Source of the DNA: Cacconaster sp045642485
GTDB lineage: Bacteria > Bacteroidota > Bacteroidia > Bacteroidales > UBA932
Length of the DNA: 34,551 bases
Reading direction: 5' to 3'
Assembly (NCBI GenBank): GCA_045642485.1
Contig: JAZUIV010000050.1
Coordinates: forward strand, 1-34,551
A program made the position numbers and the translations under genes. Shown in pieces: positions 34,442 through 34,551 of this stretch (position 1 is the first letter of the stretch; each line of letters opens with the position of its first letter). The notes under the pieces are model-generated. The model did not search any database. It saw nothing but the letters and a program-made list of their open reading frames with translations, and was not told the DNA's origin.

Positions 34442-34551
34442 CTTATGCTTCTTTTTCGCATATTTTCCGATGCTTTTCAGCCGCAATGGAATCCCATTGC
34501 GCCATCAAATCATCAAAAAATCTACTGAAAAATAACCTATAATAATTTTCG
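34442..34551. repeat. Intergenic repeat element, copy 2 (hairpin with conserved flanks)
   Basis: Second copy of the element at 7-115. Block A is 34442-34458, block B 34511-34526, block C 34539-34551. Between A and B is a perfect 8-bp inverted repeat, CGCAATGG (34482-34489), loop AATC, CCATTGCG (34494-34501). Copy 1 has a 6-bp inverted repeat here with unrelated sequence, so pairing is kept while bases change. Copy 2 has 12 extra bases (34527-34538) between blocks B and C. The window ends on block C, so the element may continue outside. Confidence 0.6.

Noticed and set aside
1..34551. CRISPR array, tRNA, rRNA, prophage or insertion sequence
   Set aside because: The few intergenic gaps are short and I saw no direct-repeat array, cloverleaf, transposase, integrase or phage protein.

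Overview
The window is a gene-dense piece of a Bacteroidota chromosome, most likely order Bacteroidales. The evidence is protein content: a Bacteroides-like rhamnose kinase/isomerase/aldolase set, a lipidated TamA-type barrel (TamL-like), PPi-type phosphofructokinase, a DUF349 repeat protein, a lipoprotein of the Ig-like/SbsA type, a PorT-like barrel, GH92, and a mannose-6-phosphate isomerase with an N-terminal extension. Intergenic regions carry -7 boxes of the form TAnnTTTG, typical of this phylum. G+C looks moderately high (roughly half by eye), which argues against classical low-GC Bacteroides; I cannot name a genus.

Layout: (1) 1-1235, + strand: a DUF1349 lipoprotein followed by a Gdx/SugE-like small multidrug-resistance gene interrupted by an amber codon. 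(2) 1299-3241, - strand: a UbiA-type prenyltransferase translationally coupled to a radical SAM enzyme. (3) 3298-6693, - strand: rhaB-rhaA-rhaD, overlapping genes for L-rhamnose catabolism. (4) 6774-11737, + strand: DUF349 repeat protein, yidC, a YggS-type PLP protein, and an unknown lipoprotein. (5) 11734-17324, - strand: pfp, GH13 amylase, SpoU-type RNA methyltransferase, and TamL-like barrel, all overlapping. (6) 17403-34358, + strand: an 11-gene run with gaps of at most 21 bp: ligA, rsh (ppGpp), Ig-like lipoprotein, PorT-like barrel, ispG, glmM, DUF1343 protein, MFS permease, ROK kinase, manA-like isomerase, GH92 mannosidase. I found no tRNA, rRNA, CRISPR array, insertion sequence or phage gene.

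How they work together: the distal part of block 6 reads as a mannoside route. GH92 releases mannose outside the cytoplasm, the MFS permease imports it, the ROK kinase phosphorylates it, and the isomerase makes fructose-6-phosphate. Pfp (block 5) could carry this into glycolysis and GlmM works on the amino-sugar branch. RhaBAD feeds lactaldehyde and DHAP from rhamnose. YidC, TamL and the PorT-like barrel concern the envelope; LigA, the ppGpp enzyme and the RNA methyltransferase are housekeeping.

Most worth a second look: two diverged copies of an intergenic element of about 110 bp at the two edges of the window, with conserved blocks around an inverted repeat whose sequence differs but whose pairing is kept; the UbiA/radical SAM pair; the nonsense-interrupted Gdx gene; a lipoprotein resembling a peptidase M28 core without its catalytic residues; a DUF1343 protein lacking two glutamates of the usual motif; and the large N-terminal extension of the mannose-6-phosphate isomerase. 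All functional calls come from reading sequence by eye; no database search was run.
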